From Chloroflexota bacterium (GTDB lineage: Bacteria > Chloroflexota > Limnocylindria > QHBO01): a DNA stretch of 64,000 nucleotides. A model generated the notes under the pieces. That model was not told the origin of the DNA, searched no databases, and worked only from the letters and a program-made list of their open reading frames with translations. The DNA lies in contig JBBDXT010000002.1 of NCBI GenBank assembly GCA_040902225.1, positions 342,036-406,035 on the forward strand. Reading direction: 5' to 3'. Numbering within the stretch: the first letter of the stretch is position 1; each line of letters opens with the position of its first letter. The position numbers and the translations under genes were made by a program. Positions 1-8,017 of the stretch are shown here, in pieces.

Positions 1-221
1 CGGCGAGCATCGTCGGGGCGATCATCGGAGAAGGACCGGGGGCGATCCAGAACGGCCTTGGCTGGTCGATCATCGAGTTCAACCAGCAGTACGTCACCAA
101 CCCGGCGAAGCTCTGGAGCGCCATCTTCGTGGCCTCCCTGCTCGGCATCACCTTCTACGCCCTGGTCCGCCTGGTCGAGCTGCGCGTGCTGCGCGGCCGG
201 CCGGAGGCGTCCGCGGGATGA
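1..221 (+). CDS. ABC transporter permease, C-terminal fragment (cut by window edge)
   Basis: Read from base 3, this gives about 72 residues ending in TGA at 219-221. The fragment has the late part of a BPD_transp_1 permease: a conserved GEGPGAIQNGLGW stretch, then a hydrophobic segment (IFVASLLGITFYALV) and a short basic tail. It overlaps the following ATPase gene by 4 nt (ATGA). With the second permease at 1066 it would form a two-permease importer. The family (SsuC/TauC/ThiX-like) is inferred from the fragment and its neighbours, because the 5' part is outside the window. Confidence 0.8.
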   Translation, partial: ASIVGAIIGEGPGAIQNGLGWSIIEFNQQYVTNPAKLWSAIFVASLLGITFYALVRLVELRVLRGRPEASAG

Positions 222-1069
222 CCATGGACTCGGCCGCCGATCCGACAGTCGTCCGTCTGGCGGGGCTGGAAAAGACCTTCGCGCTGCCGAGCGGCGAGAC
301 GATGACGGCCGTCACTGGGATTGACCTCGAGCTGCGGCGTGGCGAATTCGTGTCGCTCATCGGCCCCTCTGGCTGCGGCAAGTCGACCCTGCTGCGGCTG
401 ATTGGAGACCTGACGCAACCTTCCGGCGGCGTGGTGACGGTCAATGGCAAGCCGGCGCATCAGGCCCGCATCGACCGCGACTACGGGATGGTCTTCCAGG
501 CGCCCGTCCTGTTCGAGTGGCGCACCGTCGAGGAGAACGTCCGGCTGCCGCTCGAGCTGACCACCCAGGATCGCGCGGCCCGCGACGCCAGGGTGCGCGA
601 GATGCTCGCGCTGGTCGAGCTGACCGATTTCGCGCGGCACCATCCCTACCAGCTTTCGGGCGGGATGCAGCAACGCGTGGCGATCGCGAGGGCGCTCACC
701 TTCTCGCCGTCGATCCTCCTGATGGACGAGCCGTTCGGCGCGCTCGACGAGATGACCCGCGAACGGATGAACTCCGAGGTGCTGCGGATCTGGGAGCAGA
801 CCGGCATCACCGTCGTCTTCGTCACGCACTCGATCCCCGAGGCCGTCTTCCTGTCAAGCCGGGTGGTGGTGATGAGCGCGCGGCCGGGGCGCATCACGCG
901 GGTTGTCGAGATCGACCTGCCCCGCCCGCGCGGGGTCGAGACGCGTGAGAGCCGCCGCTACTTCGAAATGGTGACCGAGGTGCGCGAGGCGCTGCGCGGC
1001 GGGGAGGAGCGACGCGACGGAGCAATCGCCTCGCTCGAACGGGCCGAGGCGGAGGGGCTGATCGGGTGA
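218..1069 (+). CDS. ABC transporter ATP-binding protein, SsuB/TauB/ThiZ-like
   Basis: This 283-aa cytoplasmic ATPase powers the importer formed with the permeases on either side. It has Walker A GPSGCGKST, a Q-loop MVFQAPVL, signature LSGGMQQR, Walker B ILLMDEPFGALDE and a switch His in VTHSIPEA. These are typical of the nitrate/sulfonate/taurine/pyrimidine-precursor family. The start ATG overlaps the stop of the upstream permease (ATGA), and the gene itself overlaps the next permease by 4 nt, so translation is probably coupled. The substrate cannot be read from the ATPase. The NMT1/THI5-type binding protein downstream points to a thiamine-pyrimidine precursor or riboflavin-like molecule. Confidence 0.93.
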   Translation: MTMDSAADPTVVRLAGLEKTFALPSGETMTAVTGIDLELRRGEFVSLIGPSGCGKSTLLRLIGDLTQPSGGVVTVNGKPAHQARIDRDYGMVFQAPVLFEWRTVEENVRLPLELTTQDRAARDARVREMLALVELTDFARHHPYQLSGGMQQRVAIARALTFSPSILLMDEPFGALDEMTRERMNSEVLRIWEQTGITVVFVTHSIPEAVFLSSRVVVMSARPGRITRVVEIDLPRPRGVETRESRRYFEMVTEVREALRGGEERRDGAIASLERAEAEGLIG

Positions 1070-1863
1070 GGAAGGCCCGGGCTCGGCTTGTCCGCTACCT
1101 GCCGGCGATCATCGTCGGAGTAGGGGGAATTGCCATCTGGGAGGCGGTGATTCGAGCATTAGAGATCCGTGCCTTCATCCTGCCGGCCCCCTCCTCGATC
1201 GTAAATGCCCTGTTCGAGAACTGGCAGGCCGGCTACCAGATCTTTCCGGCCGCCCAGGTCACCCTGCAGGAGGCGGGCGGCGGCCTGATCGCCGGCGCGC
1301 TGCTGGGCCTCGCGGTGGCCTTCGTGGTGGCGCGGTTTCCAAGCGCCCGCGACATCGTGCTGCCAATCGGTATCGCGGTGAACGCCATCCCGATCGTGGC
1401 CTTTGCGCCAATCGCAAACAACTGGTTCGGGTCGCAGAGCCCCTACTCCAAGATGGCCATCTCGGCCGCCCTGGTCTTCTTCCCGATCATGATCAACGTG
1501 CTGCGTGGACTGACCCAGGTCGATGCATCGGCCCTGGAGCTGATGCGCTCGTACGCGGCTCGTGACATGGCGGTACTGCGCAAGGTCCGCATCCCGAATG
1601 CGCTCCCCTTCTTCCTGACCGGCCTGAAGATCGGCACCACCCTGAGCCTGATCGGGGCGGTCGTCGGCGAGTACTTCGGCGGCCTGAACGTCGCTCTCGG
1701 CCGCGTCGTGGTCGAGAGCGCGAGCACGCTCGCCTTCGAGGTCACCTGGGCCGCCATCCTGGTCGTGTCGGTGACCGGGATCGTGATGTACCTCGTGGTC
1801 GCCGGGGCCGAGCGGTTCCTGATCCCCTGGCATCCTTCGGTGCGTGGCGAACGCGTGGCGTGA
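1066..1863 (+). CDS. ABC transporter permease, SsuC/TauC/ThiX-like
   Basis: A 265-aa integral membrane protein with about six hydrophobic segments. The cytoplasmic EAA-type loop is at about residues 160-185 (LELMRSYAARDMAVLRKVRIPNALP, with the conserved R-x-PxALP end). It belongs to the BPD_transp_1 family and partners the upstream ATPase. The start is a GTG that overlaps the ATPase stop by 4 nt. Having two permease genes and one ATPase suggests a heterodimeric membrane domain. The gap to the binding-protein gene is about 100 nt. Confidence 0.92.
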   Translation: MRKARARLVRYLPAIIVGVGGIAIWEAVIRALEIRAFILPAPSSIVNALFENWQAGYQIFPAAQVTLQEAGGGLIAGALLGLAVAFVVARFPSARDIVLPIGIAVNAIPIVAFAPIANNWFGSQSPYSKMAISAALVFFPIMINVLRGLTQVDASALELMRSYAARDMAVLRKVRIPNALPFFLTGLKIGTTLSLIGAVVGEYFGGLNVALGRVVVESASTLAFEVTWAAILVVSVTGIVMYLVVAGAERFLIPWHPSVRGERVA

Positions 1864-1897
1864 CCGGCTAGGGCTGGCCAGCGACTGGTGCCGCCCC

Positions 1898-1903
1898 TAA
1901 AAT
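1898..1903 (+). promoter_or_regulatory. Possible -10 element (TAAAAT) before the binding-protein gene
   Basis: TAAAAT lies 57 nt upstream of the ATG at 1961, in a short AT-rich patch between the permease and binding-protein genes. A small hairpin (GGCCCG/CGGGCC, 1922-1937) follows it. No convincing -35 is visible. It could give separate expression of the binding protein. Confidence 0.35.
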
Positions 1904-1960
1904 CAGCCTATTGCCGAAGGTGGCCCGCCCCCGGGCCGACGAATTGATCGAGGAGTGGAG

Positions 1961-3088
1961 ATGAGGGTTCCCAGAATCGGGCTGGCGATCGGCGTCAGCG
2001 TCATGTTCGTGCTCGCCGCGTGCCAGGCTGGGCCGGGCGCGAGTGTCGAACTCACCACGGTGCGCCTGCAGCTGCAGTGGTTCCCGCAGGCCCAGTTCGC
2101 CGGCTACTACGCGGCGCAGGAGCTCGGTTACTACGAGGATGAGGGCCTCGATGTCGAGATCGTCCCCGGCAGCGCCGAGATCGCTCCGCAGGTCGTCGGA
2201 TCGGCGTCGGACGGACCGGAATTCACGCTCGCCTGGGTGCCGAAGGTGCTCCAGGCGCGCGAGAGCGAGGCAGGCTCCGACCTTGTGAATATCGCCCAGG
2301 TCTTCCAGCGTGCCGGGACGCTCTCGGTCTCCTGGAAGGACAGTGGCATTACCTCCCCGGCTGACTTCGCCGGCAAGAAGGTGGGAGCCTGGGGCTTCGG
2401 CAATGAGCTCGAGGTGATCGCCTCCGCCCGGAAGGAAGGCCTGGAGCCGGGGGTCGACTTCACCCAGGTGACCCAGGGCTTCAGCATGGCCGAGCTGCTC
2501 GCCGCCTATGACGGTTGCGCGGAGGCCGATACCGACTGCGTCGACGTTGCCGAAGCGATGATCTACAACGAGTACGCCCAGCTCCTCTAAACGATCAACC
2601 CGGTCACGGGCGAGCTGTACACGGAAGACGACATCAACGTCATCGACTACAACGAGGTCGGGACGGCGATGCTGCAGGACGCCGTCTGGGCGCGCGCCGC
2701 GTGGCTCGCCGAGGGCGACAACGAGGACGTCGCCACCAAGTTCCTGCGGGCATCGTTTAAGGGCTGGATCTACTGCCGTGATAACGCCGCGGCATGCGAG
2801 CAGTTCGTGGTCGACAACGGCAGCACGCTCGGCGCCGGCCACCAGAAGTGGATGATGAACGAGATCAACGCGCTGATCTGGCCGTCGCCTGACGGGATCG
2901 GCATCCTGAGCGCTGATGCCTGGGCGCAGACCGTGGACACGGCGCTCGAGGCCGACATCATCGCGGCCGAGCCGCCCGACGAAGCGTTCCGCACCGATCT
3001 CGCCGAGGCTGCCCTCGACGGGCTCGAGGAAGCGACCGGCGACGACTTCGAGAAGGCTGTCGTGGAGGTCACCGAGGGAGGCGAGTAG
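1961..3088 (+). pseudogene. NMT1/THI5-type ABC substrate-binding lipoprotein, interrupted by an in-frame stop
   Basis: The reading frame encodes a periplasmic-binding lipoprotein. It has a signal peptide with lipobox LAAC (Cys21), then the NMT1 pattern QLQWFPQAQFAGYYAA, GLDVEIVPG and KKVGAWGFGNE. After 209 codons there is TAA at 2588-2590. The same frame then continues for 166 codons without another stop (VIDYNEVGTAMLQD, GWIYCRDN) to TAG at 3086-3088. Homologues usually have Glu or Gln at this site, so a single G>T or C>T change is enough. Either the gene is recently broken or the base is an assembly error. The start is ATG 1961 behind AGGAG (1951-1955), not the GTG two codons earlier. Confidence 0.85.
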
Positions 3089-3114
3089 CCCCAACCGTTC
3101 CCTGGTTCACGCTC

Positions 3115-3144
3115 AGGAGGCCCCTCGTCCGCGAGGGGCCTCCT
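3115..3144. terminator. Bidirectional hairpin terminator
   Basis: A perfect 13-bp stem (AGGAGGCCCCTCG at 3115-3127 with its complement at 3132-3144) closes a TCCG tetraloop. It sits between two convergent genes, ending at 3088 (+) and 3181 (-). There is no U-tract on either side. The very stable stem and its position suggest a shared terminator or 3'-end stabiliser. Confidence 0.75.
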
Positions 3145-3180
3145 GCATGTTCCAGGCTGCCCTGGCGCGCGGGCGACGCC

Positions 3181-4452
3181 CTACAGCAGGTAGCGCAGCC
3201 AGATGTAGGCGGTCGAGATCAGGATGCTGCCGAGGGTGACCGGCACCGCATACTTCATGAAGGTCCAGAAGCCGATGGGATGGCCCTCGCGCTCGGACAT
3301 GCTGGCCAGGATCACGTTTGCGGATGCCCCGATGATGGTCAGGTTGCCCCCCATGTCGGCACCGGCCGCCAGCGCCCACCACAGCGCCTGCGACCCACCG
3401 TGCGGCTCCGACATCTGCTCCACGACGGGGAGCATCGTGGCGGTGTACGGGATGTTGTCGACCACTCCCGACAGGACCGCCGAGAGCCACAGGATGACGA
3501 TCGCGCCACCGGCCAGCGCGCCGCCGGTCAGATCGGTCAGCGCGGTGGCGATGGCCTCGATCATGCCGATCTCGATCACGCCGGCGATGAGCATGAAGAG
3601 GCCGATGAAGAAGAAGAGGGTCGGCCACTCGACCTCCCGCAGCACCTCGTGCGGGTTCTCCCTGGCCACCACCATCAGCGCCACCGCGCCCGTCAGCGCC
3701 ACCGTGGCCGGCTCGTACCCCAGCGGTCCGTGGAGCACGAAGCCGAGCATGGTCAGGCCGAGCACGACGAGCGAGCTCCGCAGCAGCGTCGGGTCGGTGA
3801 TCATCTGGCGCTCGTCCAGAGCCAGGAGCGCGTCGCGCATCTCCGGGTCGACGACGAGCTGACCGCGGAAGAGCCACCGCGCAGCCACCAGGAATACGAC
3901 GAGCACGATGCCCGCCAGCGGCCCCATGTTCAGGAAGAAGGTGGCGAAGTCGATGTTCGCCGCGCTGGCGATGAGGATGTTCGGCGGGTCGCCGATGAGG
4001 GTCGCGGTCCCGCCGATGTTGCTGGCGAGGATCTCGGCAATGATCAGGGGCATCGGGTTGAGCCCAAGTCGAGCGGCGAGGAAGAGCGTGATCGGCCCGA
4101 CCAGGACAACGGTCGTCACGTTGTCGAGGAGAGCGGACGCCACCGCGGTGATGACACTCATCACCACCAGCACCCGATAGGCATCGCCCCCCGCGAAGCG
4201 CGCCGCGCGCACCGCCATCCAGCCGAAGACGCCGGTCTTCCGGATGATCCCGGCCAGGATCATCATCCCGGCGAGCAGGAAGATGACGTTGAAGTCGATG
4301 TGCTCGAACGCCTGCTCCTGGGTGACGATCCCGAGCAGGATCATCGCCACGCCACCGGCCATGGCGGCAATCGTCTTGTGGACCCGCTCGGTGGCGATCA
4401 GGACATACGTGCCCAGGAAGACGGCAAGGCCGAGGACGACAGTGGCGGTCAT
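3181..4452 (-). CDS. SLC13/ArsB-NhaD family anion or Na+/H+ permease
   Basis: A 423-aa membrane protein with about 11-12 hydrophobic segments. Two family signatures are clear: DNVTTVVLVGPIT at about residue 115 and ASNIGGTATLIGDPPNI at about 145-161, both from the ArsB/NhaD (COG1055) permease fold. A second-half repeat follows (GVVDNIPYTATMLP and GADMGGNLTIIGASAN). The ion may be Na+/H+, arsenite or an organic anion; no motif decides. The ATG overlaps the stop of the upstream CBS gene by 4 nt, so the two are probably co-translated. Confidence 0.9.
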   Translation of the reverse strand: MTATVVLGLAVFLGTYVLIATERVHKTIAAMAGGVAMILLGIVTQEQAFEHIDFNVIFLLAGMMILAGIIRKTGVFGWMAVRAARFAGGDAYRVLVVMSVITAVASALLDNVTTVVLVGPITLFLAARLGLNPMPLIIAEILASNIGGTATLIGDPPNILIASAANIDFATFFLNMGPLAGIVLVVFLVAARWLFRGQLVVDPEMRDALLALDERQMITDPTLLRSSLVVLGLTMLGFVLHGPLGYEPATVALTGAVALMVVARENPHEVLREVEWPTLFFFIGLFMLIAGVIEIGMIEAIATALTDLTGGALAGGAIVILWLSAVLSGVVDNIPYTATMLPVVEQMSEPHGGSQALWWALAAGADMGGNLTIIGASANVILASMSEREGHPIGFWTFMKYAVPVTLGSILISTAYIWLRYLL

Positions 4453-4991
4453 TCCCCGTCGGTGCCCGTGTCGGCGTCCGCGCTCGGATGGAGGAGGGGC
4501 TCTCGCCCGCTGGCACGCACCCAGACCAGGAGCAGCTCGAGCTGGTCGAGGTAGCTCACGACCCTGCCCTTCTCGTCGACAATCGGCAGGCCGTTGAGGC
4601 GGGCGTGGTGCATCGTCTCGAACGCGTCCCGCACGGTCGCGTCACGGCGCACGGAGGTGGGCCGCAGCATGATGTCACCGGCGGTTCGCGCCCCGAGGTG
4701 GCGGGCGTACTCCATCACGTCGTCCATATCGGTGATGACGCCCAGGAACTCCTCCGGCACGATCTTCAGGAAGATGTCGTTCACGAGCAGCCGCACGGGC
4801 ACCAGGCCGACGAGCAGGCCGGACTCATCGACAACCGAAAGGACCCGACACCCGGGCCGCTCGACCGCCATCTTGGCGAGTCGGTGCAGGCTGTCGCCGA
4901 GATTGACGAGAATCGGATCCGTGCCTCGCAGCAGCCGATCGACCTCGCCGATGGACGTCGCCTGGGTGACGGCTTCCGGGGTCAGGTCCAT
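4449..4991 (-). CDS. CBS-domain protein
   Basis: A 180-aa soluble protein with two CBS motifs: about residues 25-75 (RVLSVVDESGLLVGLVPVRLL) and 105-160 (MLRPTSVRRDATVRDAFETM, LNGLPIVDEKGRVVSYLD). Tandem CBS pairs bind adenosine ligands and often gate transporters. Its 4-nt overlap with the ArsB/NhaD permease suggests that it regulates that permease. I chose ATG 4991 because GGAGAA lies four bases upstream; a longer reading has a low-complexity Arg/Pro N-terminus without family character. Confidence 0.85.
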   Translation of the reverse strand: MDLTPEAVTQATSIGEVDRLLRGTDPILVNLGDSLHRLAKMAVERPGCRVLSVVDESGLLVGLVPVRLLVNDIFLKIVPEEFLGVITDMDDVMEYARHLGARTAGDIMLRPTSVRRDATVRDAFETMHHARLNGLPIVDEKGRVVSYLDQLELLLVWVRASGREPLLHPSADADTGTDGE

Positions 4992-5100
4992 GTTCTTCTC
5001 CGAAAACAGAAGAGACCGCGCGGCGATGCGCAGTCTCCACCTCAGGTCCGGCGATACGGGCCCGGCCTCGGCCCTGGCTCCCGAAGGAGGTCCGGTGAGT

Positions 5101-5769
5101 CTAGTCGCTCTCCTCCGCCTCGGGCAAGCCGGACCAGGCATCGTCGATCCGGTCTGCCAGCTCGGTCAGCGAGGAGACCATCAGCGCGGGGTGCACCCCT
5201 TCCGGCAGGCGCTCGATGAAGCCCCACGGTCCGCGCCGGATCCAGACCGCGCGCATCCCGGCCACGACCGCCGGCAGCACGTCATTGTCGACCCGGTCCC
5301 CGACGTAGGCGACCGATGACGCCCTGGGCGAGCCGAGCAGCTCGAGGGCGCGCTCGAAGAACTCCTGGGACGGCTTGGCGACCCCCATCTCCGCCGACAT
5401 GGCGATCACCTCGGCCTCGACACCGATCCGGCGCAGCTCCTCGTCTCGGCTCGCGGGCTGGTTGCCGATCACGGCCACCCGATACCCGCGGCCGCGGAGC
5501 GCATCCATGGCGGGGATGGCATCGGGGTAGAGGTCGTCGACCTGGAAGCCGCCGTAGATCGCCTCGTGCTCGGGCCAGGCGGTGCGCCAATCGGCGACGT
5601 TGAAGAGCTCGAACACGTCGCGATGCTCGCCGCCGCGGGCCAGCACCGCCCCGAAGCCCGCCAGGAAGGTGAGCCGTGGAATGCCGAGCATGTCCGCCCA
5701 GATCGACCAGACCCGCGTCTCATCGATGATCGTCTCCCCGACATCGAGGACCACCCAGCGATCGATCAT
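5101..5769 (-). CDS. HAD-superfamily hydrolase
   Basis: A 222-aa HAD fold. Motif I is LDVGETI, so the nucleophile Asp is present but the usual second Asp (DxD) is Gly. Motif II is VAVIGN, the motif III Lys is in GVAKPSQEFF, and motif IV is YVGDRVDNDV. Loss of the acid/base Asp occurs in some HAD branches and often means altered phosphatase chemistry. The substrate is unknown. Its GTG/ATG region overlaps the HIT gene upstream by 4 nt, so the pair is probably co-expressed. Confidence 0.85.
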   Translation of the reverse strand: MIDRWVVLDVGETIIDETRVWSIWADMLGIPRLTFLAGFGAVLARGGEHRDVFELFNVADWRTAWPEHEAIYGGFQVDDLYPDAIPAMDALRGRGYRVAVIGNQPASRDEELRRIGVEAEVIAMSAEMGVAKPSQEFFERALELLGSPRASSVAYVGDRVDNDVLPAVVAGMRAVWIRRGPWGFIERLPEGVHPALMVSSLTELADRIDDAWSGLPEAEESD

Positions 5770-6239
5770 CTCGCCATCAGCTCCCGCGTTCGTTCGATCA
5801 CGGCCACGACCTCACGCTCCGGAAGGTCCGGGTGATCCCTGCTCGTGATCATGGTCGCCCCGCTCGGCAGCCTGCGCTCCTCCAGCGGACCGTTGATCAG
5901 GGCCGTGCTGAGCACACCCTCCGGCTGGTTGGGCGCGAGGTGCACGTGCAGGTGCGGGATGCCGTCGCCGAAGACGTATGCGTAGACGATCGCCGCACCA
6001 CTCGCCTCCCGCAAGACGGCACTCGCGTGGGCGATGGCCGGACCGAAGGTCGCCGCCTCGGGACCGTCCAGGTCGGCGAGAAAGGGAATGTGCCGCAGCG
6101 GCTCCAGGTAGCCGAATCCGAGCGTCGGTCCGTGTCGGGACATGGTGAGGCGCCAGAGGTCGTCGCGCCAGACCTCCACCCGGTCAAGCTGCGGGTCCCC
6201 CGCCGGGCCGGCGCAGATCGCGCAATCCGAGGCAGTCAT
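5766..6239 (-). CDS. HIT-family nucleotide hydrolase/transferase
   Basis: A 157-aa protein with the histidine triad HLHVHLAP at about residues 95-102, and N-terminal CAIC and C..AGPAGD elements reminiscent of a zinc site in HIT proteins. HIT enzymes hydrolyse or transfer nucleotide phosphoramidates and dinucleoside polyphosphates. It is the first gene of a short run with the HAD hydrolase, with which it overlaps by 4 nt. TACAAC ends 7 nt upstream of the ATG and may be a weak -10 for leaderless initiation. The exact substrate is unknown. Confidence 0.85.
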   Translation of the reverse strand: MTASDCAICAGPAGDPQLDRVEVWRDDLWRLTMSRHGPTLGFGYLEPLRHIPFLADLDGPEAATFGPAIAHASAVLREASGAAIVYAYVFGDGIPHLHVHLAPNQPEGVLSTALINGPLEERRLPSGATMITSRDHPDLPEREVVAVIERTRELMAR

Positions 6240-6287
6240 CGGTGTGGTTGTACCACCGAGAGTGATATCCGCCAGACGACCAAAGGG

Positions 6288-7700
6288 CTAGGCTGCCTTG
6301 ACTCCGCTGACCAGCGCCTCAACGCTCTTCTTGGCATCACCAAACAGCATGGTCGTCTTGGGGTCGGCGTAGAGCGGGTTGTCGATTCCCGCGAAGCCGG
6401 CGGCCATCGAGCGCTTCAGCACGATCACGTGCTCGGCCTGGTCAACATTGAGGATCGGCATGCCGTAGATCGGCGAGGAGGTATCGGTCCTGGCAGCGGG
6501 GTTGGTGACGTCATTGGCGCCGATGACGAGCGCCACTGACGCGTTCGGGAAGTCGTCGTTGATCTCGTCCATCTCCTTGAGGCGGTCGTAGGGCACGTTC
6601 GCCTCGGCCAGCAGCACGTTCATGTGCCCCGGCATGCGGCCGGCGACCGGGTGGATCGCGAACTCGACGTCCACGCCCTTCTCAATCAGCAGGTCCATCA
6701 GCTCGCGCACGGCCTGCTGCGCCTGCGCCACGGCCATCCCGTAGCCGGGCACGATGATCACCTTCTTGCCGTAGGCCATCAGCACCGCGGCGTCATCGGC
6801 GCTGATCTCGCGCACGTCCTGGTCACCGCCGGCGCCCGCCGTGACCGCCCCGGCGGTCCCGAAGGCGCCGAACAGAACGTTGAAGATGGACCGATTCATG
6901 GCCCGGCACATCAGCTGGGTCAGGATCGTGCCGGACGCGCCGACCAGCGTGCCGGCCACGAGCAGCGCGTAGTTGTTCAGCACGAAACCGGTGGCCGCCA
7001 CGGCGATCCCGGTGTAGGCGTTGAGCAGGCTGACCACGACCGGCATGTCGGCTCCGCCGATCGGCATCACGGCGGCGACGCCCAGCACCAGCGCCAGCGC
7101 CACGAAGAGCAGGAAGAGAGGCACGCTGTTGGTGACCAGGGTCAAGACGACGCCAAGCACCAGGATCCCGGCCAGCAGCGCGCCGGTGACGATCTTGTCG
7201 CCGGGGTAGGTGACCGGGAGCCCGGAGACGATCCCCTGCAGCTTGCCGAAGGCGATGACCGAACCGGTAAGGGAAACGGCGCCGATGACGGCGCCGAGCA
7301 GGGTGGCCACCATGAAGGTCACCGGCAGCAGGGGCCCGGAGTCGCCCGCATCGCGCAGGAATTCGGCCGCGGCCACCAGCGCCGCCGCGCCGCCGCCCGC
7401 GCCGTTGAAGATGGCGACCATCTGGGGCATGGCGGTCATCGGCACCCGGCGAGCCCCCACCCCACCGACCAGCGCGCCGACCGGGATGCCCACGGCCAGG
7501 ATCCAGACGGTCGACAGCCCGCCGTCGCGGAGCAGGAATTCGGTGATGAAGACCCAGCCGACCACGATCGCCATGCCGGTCGCCGCCAGGCGGTTGCCCC
7601 GTCGCGCCGAGACAGGCGAGGAGAGGAACTTGAGGCCCAGGATGAAGCTGACCGAGCCGACCAGGTAGACGAAGAAGGTGACGACCTCGAGTGTGGTCAT
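6288..7700 (-). CDS. pntB: NAD(P) transhydrogenase, beta subunit
   Basis: A 470-aa membrane subunit. The N-terminal two thirds (to about residue 265) are hydrophobic helices that form the proton channel. The C-terminal domain III binds NADP(H), with KKVIIVPGYGMAVAQAQ, AIHPVAGRMPGHMNVLLAEA and VALVIGANDVTNPAA as hallmarks. With PntAa and PntAb it couples hydride transfer from NADH to NADP+ to proton flow. The true start is ATG 7700 (MTTLEVV), which overlaps the pntAb stop by 4 nt. A longer frame upstream is a shadow of the alpha genes. Confidence 0.96.
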   Translation of the reverse strand: MTTLEVVTFFVYLVGSVSFILGLKFLSSPVSARRGNRLAATGMAIVVGWVFITEFLLRDGGLSTVWILAVGIPVGALVGGVGARRVPMTAMPQMVAIFNGAGGGAAALVAAAEFLRDAGDSGPLLPVTFMVATLLGAVIGAVSLTGSVIAFGKLQGIVSGLPVTYPGDKIVTGALLAGILVLGVVLTLVTNSVPLFLLFVALALVLGVAAVMPIGGADMPVVVSLLNAYTGIAVAATGFVLNNYALLVAGTLVGASGTILTQLMCRAMNRSIFNVLFGAFGTAGAVTAGAGGDQDVREISADDAAVLMAYGKKVIIVPGYGMAVAQAQQAVRELMDLLIEKGVDVEFAIHPVAGRMPGHMNVLLAEANVPYDRLKEMDEINDDFPNASVALVIGANDVTNPAARTDTSSPIYGMPILNVDQAEHVIVLKRSMAAGFAGIDNPLYADPKTTMLFGDAKKSVEALVSGVKAA

Positions 7701-8017
7701 GGCTTGGCGTCCGGGCGGCGCTTGAACATCTCGAGCATCCGGTCGGTGACGACAAAGCCGCCGACCACGTTGATCGTGCCCAGGATCACGCCGAGCAGGG
7801 CCAGCACGATCCGCAGTGGACCCTCCGCCGAGGCGGCGACCAGCATCGCCCCGACCACGATCACGCCATGGACCGCGTTGGCCCCCGACATGAGCGGGGT
7901 GTGCAGCATGGTCGGCACCTTGCTCACCACCTCGTAGCCAACGAAGGCGGCCAGCACGAAGACGAAGAGGGCCTGGAGCAGCGCTTCGGTGGCGAGGGTC
8001 TGGACGGCCTCGTTCAC
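7697..8017 (-). CDS. pntAb: NAD(P) transhydrogenase, alpha-2 membrane subunit
   Basis: A 106-aa protein with three to four transmembrane helices. It has the conserved KVPTMLHTPLMSGANAVHG segment that continues the proton path, and GTINVVGGFVVTDRML near the end. This is the split form of PntA found in three-subunit transhydrogenases (as in Rhodospirillum). It overlaps both neighbours by 4 nt, so the three subunits are translated as a coupled set. Confidence 0.95.
   Translation of the reverse strand: MNEAVQTLATEALLQALFVFVLAAFVGYEVVSKVPTMLHTPLMSGANAVHGVIVVGAMLVAASAEGPLRIVLALLGVILGTINVVGGFVVTDRMLEMFKRRPDAKP

Noticed and set aside
1864-1960. Riboswitch (TPP or FMN) in front of the binding-protein gene
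   Set aside because: The stretch is under 100 nt, with one 6-bp hairpin and none of the conserved TPP or FMN core motifs.
3280-4554. Long plus-strand frame opposite the ArsB/NhaD permease
   Set aside because: Its His/Asp/Arg-rich translation is the mirror of hydrophobic codons on the other strand and it shows no family motif.
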